From contig NW_017264203.1 of the NCBI RefSeq assembly GCF_001619985.1, positions 868,001-932,000 on the forward strand: a DNA stretch of 64,000 bases. The letters are read 5' to 3'. The stretch is from Xylona heveae TC161 (Eukaryota; Ascomycota; Xylonomycetes; Xylonales; Xylonaceae). The notes under the pieces were generated by a model, which did not search any database, was not told where the DNA came from, and worked only from the letters and a program-made list of their open reading frames with translations. The position numbers were made by a program, and so were the translations under genes. Shown here one piece after another: positions 23,968-36,027 of the stretch. Numbering within the stretch: the stretch's first letter is position 1; every line of letters begins with the position of its first letter.

Positions 23968-25461
23968 GAAATCTGCTTTTGATGGCTCGGGAAGATCTCC
24001 TAATCGAATATTAATTCGTTCTGTTCACCTTACGGCTCTTCAAATGTTTTATTCGATTCTTCGCCATTAATTCAGCTGCGGCTGTCATTATTACACATGA
24101 TAATTTTTTCATCTGTTCGCTGCACAAATAATTTACCTAGCTTTCCATACAAAGTGTATATCAAAAAGCGAGCAAATACAATCGGAAATATTTTGAATGC
24201 AGGAAGGCTCGGACTCTGGTATGAATATCTGTGAGATTGTTTCGCTCTTCAATGGTTCCTACAATGAGGCTGCCTATGGGCAAAGGGCAGATCGATGCCC
24301 ATGGTTCACTTTTAACTCTCCAAGTACATTTTGATAATGACTACCCTTATGGTTCCTTTCTTGACTAGAGTACTTGATAGCATCGCTGGATGCACCAGAG
24401 GATGAGAACATCTTCCGCCACTCCATGGGCTTCAATAAAAAAAAAGAAATAAAATCCACAAATTGTTCAGCATATTGCTTTTTGTCCCACACAATAAATA
24501 TTTCTTCCCTTGTTCTGAATATTTTCTACTGGGACGGTCCAGACCCAAAAGGCAAGGGAGGGAAGTGGGGTCTTCTAACCAGGATTATACTCCGGGACCT
24601 TTCCTAATCCGGAGCGCACCCGCTCTAATCGATAAGGGCGGGCAACGCGAAAGGCACGTCACATGCAGTCCCAAAAGCAGTCCAAGTGCTCTCTGAGGTG
24701 AGCTGGACCTCCTTTGCATATTGCCCCCGCCTTTGCAACCCAAGCTTAGGGCCCCCCCGGTTCTTTTGCCTAATGCTTCCTATCTGGCCCGAAGTTATGC
24801 ATCATCACATCTCCACAGCTCGGGCGGGCCCTCTGAGGTTTTCTGATTCGTGCTTGGACGGCAGTTCTAATAATCATTGTCATCCCTTAGCAAATAGCAA
24901 AAGAGCAAGGAGTTCCAAGGGTCGCGTCACCGTATTATCATACGACAGCAGTCTATCGAGGACTGGGTTTATTGTTTTATAGTGAAACAGAATTGCGCCA
25001 TCTTATTTATACGCCTTTATCTTTAGTCTTCAAGTCCACCTTTCCTATAACTTTTATACCCTATCCTGACCCACCTTGACATCGTTTGGCAACTGCTCTT
25101 GATCTTGCAATAATTACTCCCTTGACATATATTTCTATTTCTTTCAGCTAAAGTAGCACGAACACTTGCGCATACTTTCAAAGTGGCCGCATACTACTTC
25201 GAAGCTTTATACACCATTATTTGGAATCGCCTTTGGCCACGCGACACTGCGACACACTGCAGCTTTGACGCAAGGGAGCGAACAGACGCTTTCAACTGCT
25301 GGCATACCGCACATTAATCTACCAGTCGAGAAGCACACCGTCTTGATTTTGCTTTCTATTCGGCACAAGCCAACACTTTTTACTCATACGAAGTGGCCTG
25401 AAAAGGAAACACTTTCCTTCGCGAGCATATCACAGCCCTAATACAAAACACAATCGCACAG
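23968..25461. other. Intergenic region and long leader of the Yippee-like gene
   Basis: No gene is supported. From about 24960 to 25461 the sequence becomes C/T-rich and resembles a long leader. A 91-codon open frame at 25166-25441 ends 21 bases before the Yippee-like start and could be an upstream frame if that leader is real; it shows no domain. A GGGCCCCCCCGG block lies near 24750. Confidence 0.5.
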
Positions 25462-26241
25462 ATGCCTTTCCACAAGGTCACTCTCCCGCCGTCCGTTTTC
25501 CCAATCTACTTGCTCCCGCCACTCCCTTTCCGACGACGGCGCAAGACTTCTACCGACTCAAACGCATCTACCGACTCTACCGTATCCTCTGTAATCGACG
25601 GCACCTCATCCTCCACGAGTGGCGGCGATGCCGCTTCCCCCGAGAATTTCTTGTCGGGACATACTTCGCGCCTTCGGTGCGCCAGATGCGCCACAGATCT
25701 GTGCCTGACCTCGCAGATTATTAGCAAGGGCTTTACCGGGCGACACGGACGCGCATATCTCGTCAGCGGGTCTACCAGCCGGACAGACATGGCCATCTCG
25801 CTGACCAGTAGCGTTGGAGGCAGCAGCAACACGACCGTTTCGCTGCCCAACACTACCACCCACAAGCCCACGCCGCGACAACTGGTCACGGGCGCGCACA
25901 CAGTCAGCGACATTAGCTGCGCGTTTTGCGGCGCCGTGCTTGGCTGGAAATATGTCGCCGCAGAGGACGAGAGCCAGCGGTACAAAGTGGGGAAATTCAT
26001 CCTTGAAACACGCAGAGTGTGTACTGCGTCGTGTTGGGAAGAGGAGTACGATTATCAGACCGCAGATGACGGGGCCCTTGCAGTTGCAGCAAACGCCGCA
26101 GGGGCTGTGCCACCCATGAAGAAAGATGAGGAGATTGAATTCGACAGTCAAGACGAGGATGAATGTGAAGATCTGTTTGCAGGCGTTTGGTCCTCGGCGC
26201 TGGCAGCGAGACGGAGGAAGGGCAAGAAGTTTGAAAGATGA
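25462..26241 (+). CDS. Yippee/Mis18-like zinc-binding protein
   Basis: A single exon encodes 259 residues. After a basic, Ser/Thr-rich N-terminus (about 24-60), LRCARCATDL supplies Cys73 and Cys76 and ISCAFCGAVLGWKYVAAED supplies Cys153 and Cys156, the two Cys pairs of the Yippee zinc fold. GRHGRAYL and GAHTVSDI are the expected conserved strands, and YKVGKFILE closes the fold. A roughly 30-residue Ser/Thr/Asn insert separates the two halves, and an acidic tail (EEIEFDSQDEDE) ends in basic RRRKGKK. Relatives include yeast Moh1 and animal YPEL proteins, seen at spindle poles, nuclei or in stationary-phase survival; the molecular activity is not established. Confidence 0.85.
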   Translation: MPFHKVTLPPSVFPIYLLPPLPFRRRRKTSTDSNASTDSTVSSVIDGTSSSTSGGDAASPENFLSGHTSRLRCARCATDLCLTSQIISKGFTGRHGRAYLVSGSTSRTDMAISLTSSVGGSSNTTVSLPNTTTHKPTPRQLVTGAHTVSDISCAFCGAVLGWKYVAAEDESQRYKVGKFILETRRVCTASCWEEEYDYQTADDGALAVAANAAGAVPPMKKDEEIEFDSQDEDECEDLFAGVWSSALAARRRKGKKFER

Positions 26242-27559
26242 TGAGTTCCAAACGTGCCTTTTTATTTTGTTCTCTCAAGCAGAGAGCTCTATTCATCTTC
26301 CAGTCGGGTCGGCCCTTTCTTGAAGCATGTGATTCCACATGCCCACTCAATCTCCTCTCACATTGGATCTTCTATCAGAATGCATCGTGAAAGTCTAAAA
26401 GATGGAATCCATGGAGAAGTTTGGCCCGCAATCTCGCCACTATCGAAACATCGATACTTTCTGCACAGGCACGATGAGCCTGTGCATTAATGTCAGGGCC
26501 ATGGCTCATGGGGTCAGGTAATGAAAGTATTGCCTTTGCAGTATCTATCGCCCCCGGGAAGACGGTCCTTTGTCAATGTACAGACTGCCACCTACAAAAT
26601 TGCCGACGGTAGTGCCAGGAAGGAGGAAATATCACACATATGGCCGAGGCGAATCGTGCTAGCGAGGTTCATGTCGTGTCATTATACGGAGGGAGAGAGA
26701 AAGAGGACGGTTAGAATTAGGAGTGCCTTGCGATGTTAGGAGACGATCGATTCCTATTCCTTTGGGGGATTTTCGGAGAGAATTATTATAACGATCTCAG
26801 AACAATTAATAGCTTTCTAATAAAGTCTTTTGGTCAACATTTAGACTATCCTCTTTCTGTTGTGATCGTTACTCTTTTCGTTATTATTATTGTTATCACT
26901 ATTGATGATGATGTTGTTGTCGAATCACTCCGGTTGTTTAAATCCTACATGCCCACAACTCATCCATTCTCAATCTTCTTACGGAATCGAGCACTCCAAG
27001 ACCACTTGACATCCTAACAAAACAATCTTTAACTAATAATTTTTAAAGATGTCGAGCTTGCAAGCTTTAAACTCGTAGGCGATTTCTAGGCGAAGAGGGT
27101 GCTTGGTGTGGCTGAATTTAGCCTGCCAGGCTGTCACTACTATTGCGGGGCTTAGTGGGAAACTTTAACCTCCAACCACTCCATCCCAAACTCCAAAGAA
27201 TTTATCAATGGAAGTTATGCCCCCTTTTTAATATCGTCTCCTTTGTGCCAAGCCTTGTCTGACAAATTGATAGCTGGAACTAACCCGCGCAATATGACGG
27301 TGCAATGATCGGAAACTAATTCTATAGCTTCAAGCTTCAAGCTTCGAATTCAGTCATGTGACAACCAACAATCAACAATCCACAGTTCTCCACCTACGTT
27401 ACGTTACGTTACCTATAGCTATGATATCGTGTCTGCATCAACCTGGTGTCCCTCTTTCTACCAGATTAATGTGCTGCATCCACGGCCTAACCACGAAGTT
27501 TTACAAATAAGCTCAAAATCATTCCAGAATAAGGAATAAATTAAAATAAGCTCAACGAC
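26242..27559. other. Intergenic region
   Basis: No gene seen. An ATTATTATTGTTATC-type simple tract lies at about 26880-26925. Tandem AAGCTTC units occur at about 27329-27345 and three ACGTT units at about 27397-27411, within the probable promoter of the next gene. Confidence 0.55.
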
Positions 27560-28484
27560 ATGCCCGCCTTCCACGACCGGTTCCTTCTCAACACCGTCGC
27601 GCCACCAATCGCGGTGCGCGAAGAATACATCGCCCCCAGCAAGACGACAATCACAGTCAAGCAAAACGACAAGGCCTGGCTCGGACGAGATTTCACCATC
27701 CGCAACCCTTCCTCGGGTGATTATGATTATGACAATAATGATGACGACGACAACGGGCCTGTTTTGTTCACCGTCGAGTGCAAAGCCATGAGTAATAGCC
27801 AACGTCGCGAATTCAGGGATGCCTCGGGCCTTCCGCTCTTTGAACTCCGTCGCAAATGGCTTGCTCTCAGCGACGCTTGGACTCTTCGGTTGCCTGGCAG
27901 CAGAGACAGCATCATCAGCAATAGCAGCTGCAGTAACAGCAGCGGCAATGGCAGTAACAGCAATGGATCAAGGGATGCAAATGATGCAAATATTCTAACC
28001 GGCTCGTTGAAATGGTCGTTAGGGCGGCCAAAGTTTGACGTGAAATTGCGCAATGCGGCTGTGCCTGACGCAGCAAAGGAGAGTGACAAATACGTCACGC
28101 TGGAGGTCCGGGGCCAGGATAGCAATCGGATTACAACCCATGTCTCGCTGCCTGAAGGAGTGGGAGGGCAAGGGGAAGGAAAAAAGGTCATGCAAATCCG
28201 CAGGAGTCCAGACGAGATGAAGAGCAATTTTCGGACAGGGAGACATGGGTATCTCTGGGAAGTCGGCGTAGCAGAAGGAGTGGACCTGGCATTGGTGAGT
28301 TTTAGATTCCCAGGCAAAAAGACCCTCTCTCCCTCTCCCTCGCGCACTCTCACAGCCATTAAAGTTTGTTGTCACAATACATACTGGCAGTATCACTGAA
28401 ACTACTCGTCATCGTGTCTAGGCCGCAGTCATTGTAGTCATGTTGGCTGAGCTTGTCCCAAGGAGCGTTGCTACAGGCGTCTAA
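27560..28484 (+). CDS. LURP-one-related (LOR/DUF567-type) tubby-like protein
   Basis: Two exons, 27560-28294 and 28422-28484, encode about 265 residues; GTGAGT opens the intron and TCTAG closes it, joining VDLAL to AAVIVVML. The fold is the tubby-like beta barrel of LOR proteins: AWLGRDFTIRN, VLFTVECK, FRDASGLPLFELRRKWLAL, ITTHVSLPEG and a final hydrophobic helix (AAVIVVMLAEL) that threads the barrel. An insert of Ser/Asn/Gly repeats (about 113-138) and an Asp/Asn run (about 53-66) are low complexity. Related plant proteins bind membranes or nucleic acid in defence; fungal members are uncharacterised, so no function is assigned. Confidence 0.8.
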
Positions 28485-28812
28485 GTCTCTCCCATAGCAA
28501 TTGCTCCTCCTCCTCCTCCTCCTCCTCCTCCTCCTCCTCCCCGTTCAGTGTCCATTCTCGCAAATCCTAAAACTGCAGTAGATATAGAGGACATATGTAT
28601 AGCCTTTTTGGGACTCGATGAAATAGGGACATGTCAACATATAGCCAGCGCTGAGGAAGGTCATATATATAACTTTTTATGCATTGTTCTCTATATGGCT
28701 TCTAATAGAAACCCCCTTTTTTTTTGGTCTGCGAGCAGCAGGCATACTGAATATGCGTAGAAAGTTCCCGTGCGTAGCGGGTTCAATCGCCCTGACTAGG
28801 TGATGAGCAGGC
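28485..28812. other. Short intergenic region with TCC repeat
   Basis: A trinucleotide TCC run lies at 28504-28540 just after the LOR-like stop, probably in its 3' UTR. I see no gene. Confidence 0.6.
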
Positions 28813-29240
28813 TTACATGAAGACTACTCCCGTTACATGCTCCATTGAGACGTTGAAATGGCCATATGTGGCAGCATTGAGCCAAGTTACTTGCGTATCA
28901 CCAATGTAGAAGTCCGAGACCGTGAGATTGGAAACCGTGGTAGCGCGGCCCTTCTTATCCGTGAGAAAAGGAAGCTGATTGAACGGAACGCCTGAGCTGT
29001 CGATGAATGGTGTTTCCAGCCAGACATTGCTGATGGCAATGTTCCTAAGGTTAGACGTTGGGTAGATGGCGAACAGAGGGCCTGTGATTCCTTCAGCGCG
29101 GATATCTGAAAACGAAACGATGTATATGTTAATGGCACCAATGATGCCAGGTTGGCTATTGATCGACTCCGAGTGCGAATGAATGACATCGATATGCCGG
29201 ACGGTAATGTTGCGCCAATAAGAAGAGCGATGCGTCTTCT
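28813..29240 (-). pseudogene. Orphan C-terminal fragment of a beta-helix polysaccharide hydrolase
   Basis: An open frame of about 142 codons without an initiating ATG ends at TAA 28813-28815. It opens after a splice-acceptor-like TATGTAG with YWRNITVRHIDVI, followed by GAINIYIVSFSDIRAEG, FAIYPTSNLRNIAISNVWLE and TTVSNLTVSDFYIG. The repeated strand pattern (hydrophobic-N-I-x-V/I steps) is that of right-handed parallel beta-helix enzymes; GH49 (dextranase, isopullulanase) or GH28-like hydrolases are the best guesses. Upstream to 29895 no matching exons are found, so most of the enzyme is missing. Either the gene was truncated by deletion, or this is a fragment brought in by rearrangement. The intact frame suggests a recent loss. 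Confidence 0.55.
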
Positions 29241-29895
29241 CTACATATGTTGTCTGGCATCAGTGTGCCGGACAAGCATCAAACCTTCTAGAAGCCCGTG
29301 ACCCAGAAGGCTCAAAGGCGAATAGACAGTAAAAGAAAATCAAGTTTTACTCGGGATCAAATTGAATTGTGTAAATGCTTTTCCATTTCACTATGATATG
29401 TACCTACATACTATAAGCTAAAAATATACAACACGGCGATTGTGAATAGCTCGGATAACACAAGAACGTTTCTTCTCCCTCTCTTCTCTCTTCCCTTCGC
29501 ACGCCAACAGAGCAAAAGCAGAGTAGTAAAAAAGGATGAAAGATAATTCAGAATAGCATCTCGGTTCCATGAAAAATGAAATCTGATTGTAGCGACGCCG
29601 ATATGATGCTAACATTGCTGCTGCTTGTGCGCCTGCAGCGGTACCACTGCTAAATATACAAGTGCTAGAAAAGAGATACATCTGCTAGAGGGAAAATATA
29701 AAAGAATAGAAAGCAAAGAAGAAGACGGGTATCTCTGACTGATGCCAGGCTAAAAATCGAAATCAACCAATACAAACAGAATTCAAAGCGCAACGCATGA
29801 AGCGGGATACGGGAGCTATCAAAGTACAGCAAGCAAGTGGGGAATACGGTAGGCCGCTGTGCGGCTCCCACCAAACCCAATTCCAGTATAGCACA
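29241..29895. other. 3' flank of MPE1
   Basis: No coding exons are seen. A and T rich stretches on the - strand would accommodate the MPE1 3' UTR and polyadenylation site. Confidence 0.5.
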
Positions 29896-32313
29896 TCATA
29901 ACTCCCGATAATCGCTGGGTCTGATTCTTCTCTGTCTCGACTGATGGCGATGTGGGTTGACGGGTTTTCTAAAATACGCATCATCCTCTTCGTTAGGAAA
30001 CGGTTCGCTGAATATAGTTCGCTGCTGATTCGGGAAGCCCGAGCCCATTGGGCCAGCACTAGGAGGAGCACCAAATTGTTTACCAAGTCCTCCTCCTGCT
30101 CCTGCTCCTCCAGTATGCATCATCTGTGGCGCGGCCCCACCGCCATTGGGCATGCCGTTCATATGAGGCATACCCATTGGATTCATTCCTCCCATGGGAT
30201 TCATCGGGCCTGGACCCAGACCTCCCATGCCATTGGGCATATTCATGTTCATGGGCTGGTTGTATCCGTTTGGCGCCCCCATCATGTTATTGGGGAAATG
30301 GGGACCGCCACCAGATCCGCCGTTGGGATGGCCATAGACGCCGCCACCATATGATCCTCCCATACCATTCATGTTCATATTGCCCCAGCCATTGGGGTTG
30401 TTGTTGTTCATGTTGTTCATGAATCCCATTCCCATCCCGGGCATCATGCCAGAGGGATCCATCATGCCATTCATATTCATGTTCATGTTCATCATGGGCG
30501 GCATATTTGGTGGCATACCCATAAAGTTGTTTCCTCCACTGGTGGGGAAACCCATGGGGTTTACGCCATTCATTCCATGTTGCTGCGGAAAGAACCCTCC
30601 GACTCCGTTGTTGGGGAACTGCTGGTCTTGATTATTGCCAAATGGAAGATTCTGTGGCATGATATGGTTCATTTGTTGAAAGGCGGCAGCTGAAGCGGGG
30701 TCGAGATTTTGCGGGGACTTTGGGGTTTGTGTTGGCGGACGAGGGGTGTGCGACGAACTCAGCCTCCGCATGGCTTCGGGACCGTTTGGTACCCTGTCAT
30801 TCTCAAGCTCCTCCTCTGCTGCGCGCTTTTTAGACGTAGCGCCATCTGTTGCATTCGAAGCGGCGGCGTTAGGAAGGCCATTTGTTGTCGTTTTCGCTGC
30901 CGCTGGGGAAGGCGATTTCACTTTGCTTTCTCCGGTTGCTGTAGGGGTCGCCGCCTGCTTGGCCGGAGGACTCTTAGAAGCTTCGGTTTCCTTCTCTTTC
31001 TCTTTCTTCGCCGCAGCTTTCTCCTCCTCAAATTCCTTTATTTTTTGCGCGGCTTCGGCATCAGGTTCCAGGTTATCGATCAAGACACCCTCTGAGGAGC
31101 ATCCAGGGCAGACAAAGTCGCTCTCAATGAGTGCATTACTGATGCATTCTGCGCAGTATGTACGGCCACAGCATGGCGACTTTGTTGGTTCAACAAACAT
31201 TCGCTTGTCTATCGGACATTCTAAACCACGCTCGCGAACCTCCTTGCTTCCAGTAGCCGCAGCCTCTTGAGCAGCAGCCGACACCTTTGCTTTAGCTTGA
31301 TACTGTTCCCAGGAAGCCTTATCTGGTTCCGCAATAACAAACTCGCCCTCTGCATTGACCATGACACCCGAAACTTGTCGAGCATCCTCTGTTAGTCCGT
31401 CTCCTCCAAGAGCGGCGGGTTTCTCTATCGTTTTTAGAAAAGATCTAGGGATGCCAGTTGTACGCTTGACCCGCGGCCTCCCATCAAAATTTGGATCATT
31501 ATTCGTTGGACAAGCCTGTATCCAGTGTCCTGATATCCACACGTTAGTATATTCCATATGATCAGAGATTTCAACCAAAACTTACCCTTTTCGCCACATC
31601 GATAACAGATATACCCTTGCGGTGGCTTATGGTCAGGGACATTCATAGGTTTTCCTTTGAACGGGCCACCTCGATAAACTGGTGTGGCACTAAAGTAGTG
31701 TTAGTAACTGTTTCTATCGGTTATACATAGAATATCATCGACCAGGTTTGTAAGTAGATCGTGATATGATAAACATGGTCCTTGAACTTACTTTGCCATC
31801 TCTTGTTGTTGCTGCTCCCACTGGTCTGCGCCAGCCTTAAACATGGCTGCAATCCTCTCTTCTTCTGTCTGAGCATTGTCCATCTCAGCAGCAGCAGAAG
31901 ATGCAGCGGGTGCTTGTGACGTCGGCTTCGTTGCTTGCGCTTCGACTCGGCCAGCATTGCGCGCATGGACGGGCATCTTCCCCGAAACATATCGAGCGGC
32001 GCTTCCACGGCCCGCCTTTGCAGCAGGAAGCCGTCTTGCTATGATTGAGGTCGACCGAGGGATAATTGTCGTATCATCATCGTACTCTGAGGAAGAAAGG
32101 TTAATTATCTCGTCGTAAACAGTTACACATGATCATCTTACCTTCATTCGTATCTTCATTGTAAATAGCGAGGTCAAAGTCAGTGCCATCACCCAGTCGA
32201 TTGATGCTAATTATTTCTCGTTTCAACTCAAACACAGATATTCCAGTACCATCGAATGTCACCCTTGATGGTTCCTTTTGAGACTTGAATTTGAAAAATA
32301 CAGAGGACGACAT
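29896..32313 (-). CDS. MPE1: Mpe1/RBBP6-like mRNA cleavage and polyadenylation factor
   Basis: Four exons, 32313-32142, 32086-31792, 31689-31586 and 31529-29896, encode about 734 residues. Residues 3-77 form the ubiquitin-like DWNN domain (SSVFFKFKSQ, VTFDGTGISV, IINRLGDGTDFDLAIYN region). A CCHC zinc knuckle reads CYRCGEKGHWIQAC at 184-197. A RING/U-box-like module runs from Cys295 to Cys334 (ECPIDKRMF, PCCGRTYCAECI, FVCPGC). A Lys/Glu coiled stretch, an Ala/Pro/Lys linker and a long Met/Asn/Gly/Pro-rich tail follow, ending in a basic RHQSRQRRIRP segment. Mpe1 is a subunit of the cleavage and polyadenylation factor, contacting the poly(A) site RNA and the nuclease module. The knuckle is split by an intron after CGEKG, and all junctions keep phase. 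Confidence 0.95.
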
Positions 32314-33522
32314 TTTCAAGGGGGGAATATGTGGTAGGGAATGATAAAGCTTATAACGGGTAAATATTAACAATTAGCCCTAGCGGCCGAGAAGGTCTAA
32401 CTGCCACTGCTCAGTAGACAATAACAGATGATCTACTTCAGCACACCAAGAAAATTATCGTCTCGATATTTCAGGATCACGTTTAGTGACCGTCACCTGT
32501 CAGAGCCCGATAGACCAGCTTGTTTTGACGGCTCAGTTCGAAAGGTTGGTTGAAGGACTGCTGTATTTGGAATCGTTCTCAAAAGAAGAAAAGAAAAAGA
32601 CAAAGAAAGAGAGCAAGTTCAGTGAAATGCTGTGGATGGAGCGTCGATGGAGTCAACAGGAATCTCGTGAGAGAACCGTTCTCTTTTCCTTATTGTGACG
32701 AATCAAATTTAGATTCAAAGCAACAACTTTTTGAGACAAGATTGCGAGCACAATGAATCGCTGTATAAAGAAGCGACAATGGGTACAGAACAAATATTGA
32801 AGTGCGAAGTTGGATGGCAGATCAGCCTTTCTAATAACCTCCACCACAAAGAGAAAATCAGAACACAATGTATCAACCCGACAAGACCTCCTCGATTTCG
32901 TCGCGCAGTATGAACAGTTCCTTATCCACTTATATCCACCAGGCGCCCGGTACGAGTCAGCGACAAACTGAAGAATGACGTGTCAGGCAGAACGAAGCGA
33001 CCGTGATGAATCAAAATGAAGTTAAGCAAAGGACAACGTCAACAATGAAGGGTATCCAGCTGCGCAAACTCAGATGCTGCTTTCGAAAAAAACTGCTGCA
33101 ATTCAAAAGAATCGTCCGAAAGATGAAAGAAAGGTTGGCTGAAAGATGATTAGTTTGATGGGTGAGGATGAAGAAAGGTTGAGTGTAGAAAGATTGCAAG
33201 AGAGGAGGCGAAAGCATCGTCGGACTGCTTACATTAGCAAATTGCAGACTGGTCACGTGATGAGATGACTAATGTCTCTTTTCCTCCGGATACGACTCGA
33301 ACCTTCCTTCCCAGAGAATGCATTGTTTTGGCTTCGAGGAGCAACGATTGTTAATATCATTTGAATGAGGTTGGGCCACATCTGATTTGAATGATGATCT
33401 GACGAGTGCAATCCAAAAGCTTTAAACTCTAGCCATGCTTCTTTTGCACTATCTACAGAGGGGAAACTAAGCTACAAATGATATCTTTAAAATACAGTGA
33501 AATCTACGCTCTTTGAATGTTT
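32314..33522. other. Intergenic region
   Basis: This stretch lies between the MPE1 start and the HIS7 stop, both on the - strand. It holds the MPE1 promoter and HIS7 3' flank. No gene or clear regulatory motif was recognised. Confidence 0.5.
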
Positions 33523-35290
33523 TCATAATTCTTCCTCGAATCTGCGGACCATCAATCCCTCACTCTCCAGGTAGTCTTTGACCTGCTTGACAGTGTATTC
33601 ACCACGATGGAACTGCCAAATTAAGTCAGCTAAGGAACAAGCACTTGGTGCAAATGTAATAAACTTACCATGCCAGCTCCAAGAGCAGCATCCGTAGTTG
33701 TCTTCTCAAATACCTCGGCGAAGTGGGCCGGGTTGCCGGCACCACTTGAGGCAATCACCGGGATCTTGATCGTCTCTTTCACCGTGCTAATCAATTCGAG
33801 ATCGAAGCCGCTATTACTGCCGTCTTTGTCGATGCAATTGAGCAAGATTTCACCAGCTCCCATTGCCTCAACGGCAGAAACGAGTTGGTGAACGTCAAAG
33901 TCTCGCCCTTCTCTTCCACCCTTAATGGTGCACTGATACCAACAGTATTCTTCGCCATTGGGTCCTGGGAATTTTGTCTTGATAGTGCGATGCGGTGTTT
34001 CCTCTGGGCTGCGTACATAAATCCTCTTCGGGTCAACACTGACAACGACTGCCTGCCTTCCATATGCGTTTGAGATAGTTTCAATGGCCGTCTGGCCCGA
34101 CAACTTTTTGCCCGCAGCTTCATATTCCTCGGCAGCCGTCACGGCATCTGAGCCGATACTGACTTTGTCGGCACCAGATTTGAAGTACAGCTTTGCGACT
34201 TCCAAGGCGGATACCTTGGTCCCATCGGTATCGACACTATCTCGGATACCGCCACCGATGGTTAGAGGTACGAAGACTGTCTCAGCTGTTCGCCTCAAAA
34301 TTTCGAGCATGGGCAAATCAGCTAGAGGGCAATTCCGGAAAGAAGTGATGTTGAGAAAAGTAACTTCGTCTGAGCCTTGCTCGTAGTATTTTCGCGCCAT
34401 GTCCACAGGCTTTCCAAGGTTCCTAACCTGCCCCCCGGCGTCCACACCCTCCTTCTCACGCACGTCATATTGATCACCTTTGGTGACCACAAGGTCTCCG
34501 GCATCATTCGTTCGGACGTCGAGGCATGCAATAACCCGTCTTGTCAGACCTTCTTTTGAGGTAGCCAGGGAAGGCTGCTCCTTGAGAGTGTCTAAGCGCG
34601 TGCCATCCAAAAAGGCTTTCAAGACTCTCAATCCAGCTATACCGCTCTTCTCTGGGTGGAATTGTGTGGCAAATATATTGTCCTTTGCGATAGCTCCAAC
34701 GAATTCTTCCTCTCCATATCTTGCCGTAGCCACAGACCAGCCATCCGCCTCATAGTAGCCCTTGCGGTAAGGCGCAGCATAGGAGTGGACATAGTAATAT
34801 TTGCTTGATGGGTTGAGGCCGAACAAGCTTTCCCGAGTCACTTCGTTGCCCTTCGAAGTATTGGCCGAATTCCATCCGATATGGGGAACACTCTTTGTAG
34901 AATCATCAAACTTCACTAGCTGACCTGGGATAATCCCGAAACCCTTCACATTGGGGTCTTCTTCGGAGCTCTCAAAGAGAGCTTGCAAGCCGACACAGAT
35001 TCCCATAAAAGGTTTTCCTGATTTGATGTGTTCTCGAATGGGTTCGACATATCCGCCCTGCTCGAACTGCGAGAGACAGTGGCCGAAATGGCCGACACCG
35101 GGGAGAATGAGTTTCTGGATCAAAGGTCAACTAGTGTGACTCGTATTTGGTATATAAGTATTCTTACATCTGCTTTGGCAACATCGGCAGGCTCTCTAAT
35201 CCACTCCACGGTATAGCCTACTTTTTCAATGGCATTGACAAGCGACCGAACATTGCCGGCCACGTAGTCAAGGAGGTATACTTTGGGCAT
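33523..35290 (-). CDS. HIS7: Imidazole glycerol phosphate synthase hisHF (bifunctional)
   Basis: Three exons, 35290-35168, 35114-33669 and 33612-33523, encode about 552 residues. The N-terminal half is the class-I glutamine amidotransferase His[25 protein letters not shown], and FMGICVGLQ with nucleophile Cys81, with His/Glu in [11 protein letters not shown]. The C-terminal half is the HisF cyclase barrel: [77 protein letters not shown]. The last exon supplies [15 protein letters not shown] and the MVRR end. The enzyme makes imidazole glycerol phosphate and AICAR, joining histidine and purine synthesis. TGASTCA sites upstream fit general amino acid control. Confidence 0.97.
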
Positions 35291-36027
35291 GACGACGAAA
35301 TTTCTGGGCTGTATTATTTGGAGTGTTAGATTGAGTTGCGAGAAGGACCCCTATGAGGATGGTAAAGTACTCCAAACCACCCTAAAGTTGAGTCAAAAAG
35401 TCTCGTTCCTGCGTCATATCCTAGCGCACTCAAAAGGAATGACTGGCTTTGTTTGGTGGGGGTCTGCAGCGGAACACCCCACTACTAGGCCCGGATTAGT
35501 AGTTTTTCCCAATTCCGAAAAGCGTATTCTTCCAGCCACTAGTCAGGCCGTTGTTACTGGACTGTCAAGATGATTTGGCTCGTCACCATTTGCACAATTC
35601 ATGCTTTAAATAATCGCAATATTTCAGAATATACATCCATCTCTATATTTTCTTCTTTTGAAATTTCTTCTAAATTTTGGAATAGAAAAGAATGGGAGAA
35701 AAGGTTTTCGAAACTGGCCCAGCACCACTACGACAGAACCTTGAAGCAACTGATATTCCAAAGAATGCTTCCTGGAATCCGGAAGAAATTTGCAAGTCCC
35801 AAATCAATGCAATTCCAGGGATCTTGATTATACTGCCAGTGCTCTGTAATATGCCCGAAGATAATCCCTTGAAGCTTCATTAGATATATGGATTGAACAA
35901 ATCGACTACAGGATTGTTGACTCACGCAACCAGTACTTCAAATTTAATGGGAGGCGCCCGCAAGGAAAACAAGACCTTTTCGAGGCTATAGCTAAGATTT
36001 AGTAGAGATCAAATATTCTGGTCGGCT
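35291..36027. other. Intergenic region between HIS7 and DCD1
   Basis: Holds the HIS7 promoter (TGAGTCA at 35389-35395, TGACTCA at 35918-35924) and the 3' flank of DCD1. No gene seen. Confidence 0.6.
35389..35395 (-). promoter_or_regulatory. Gcn4/CpcA-type site upstream of HIS7
   Basis: TGAGTCA lies 99-105 bases upstream of the HIS7 ATG. A second site, TGACTCA, is at 35918-35924, within the 3' flank of the neighbouring deaminase gene. Gcn4 and its filamentous-fungal orthologues CpcA/CPC1 bind TGASTCA and activate amino-acid genes, so the near site is a plausible functional element. Confidence 0.6.

Noticed and set aside
28760-28800. GGGTTCAATCGCCC resembling a tRNA T-arm
   Set aside because: The stem bases do not pair properly, and no D-arm, anticodon arm or acceptor stem can be folded from the adjacent sequence.
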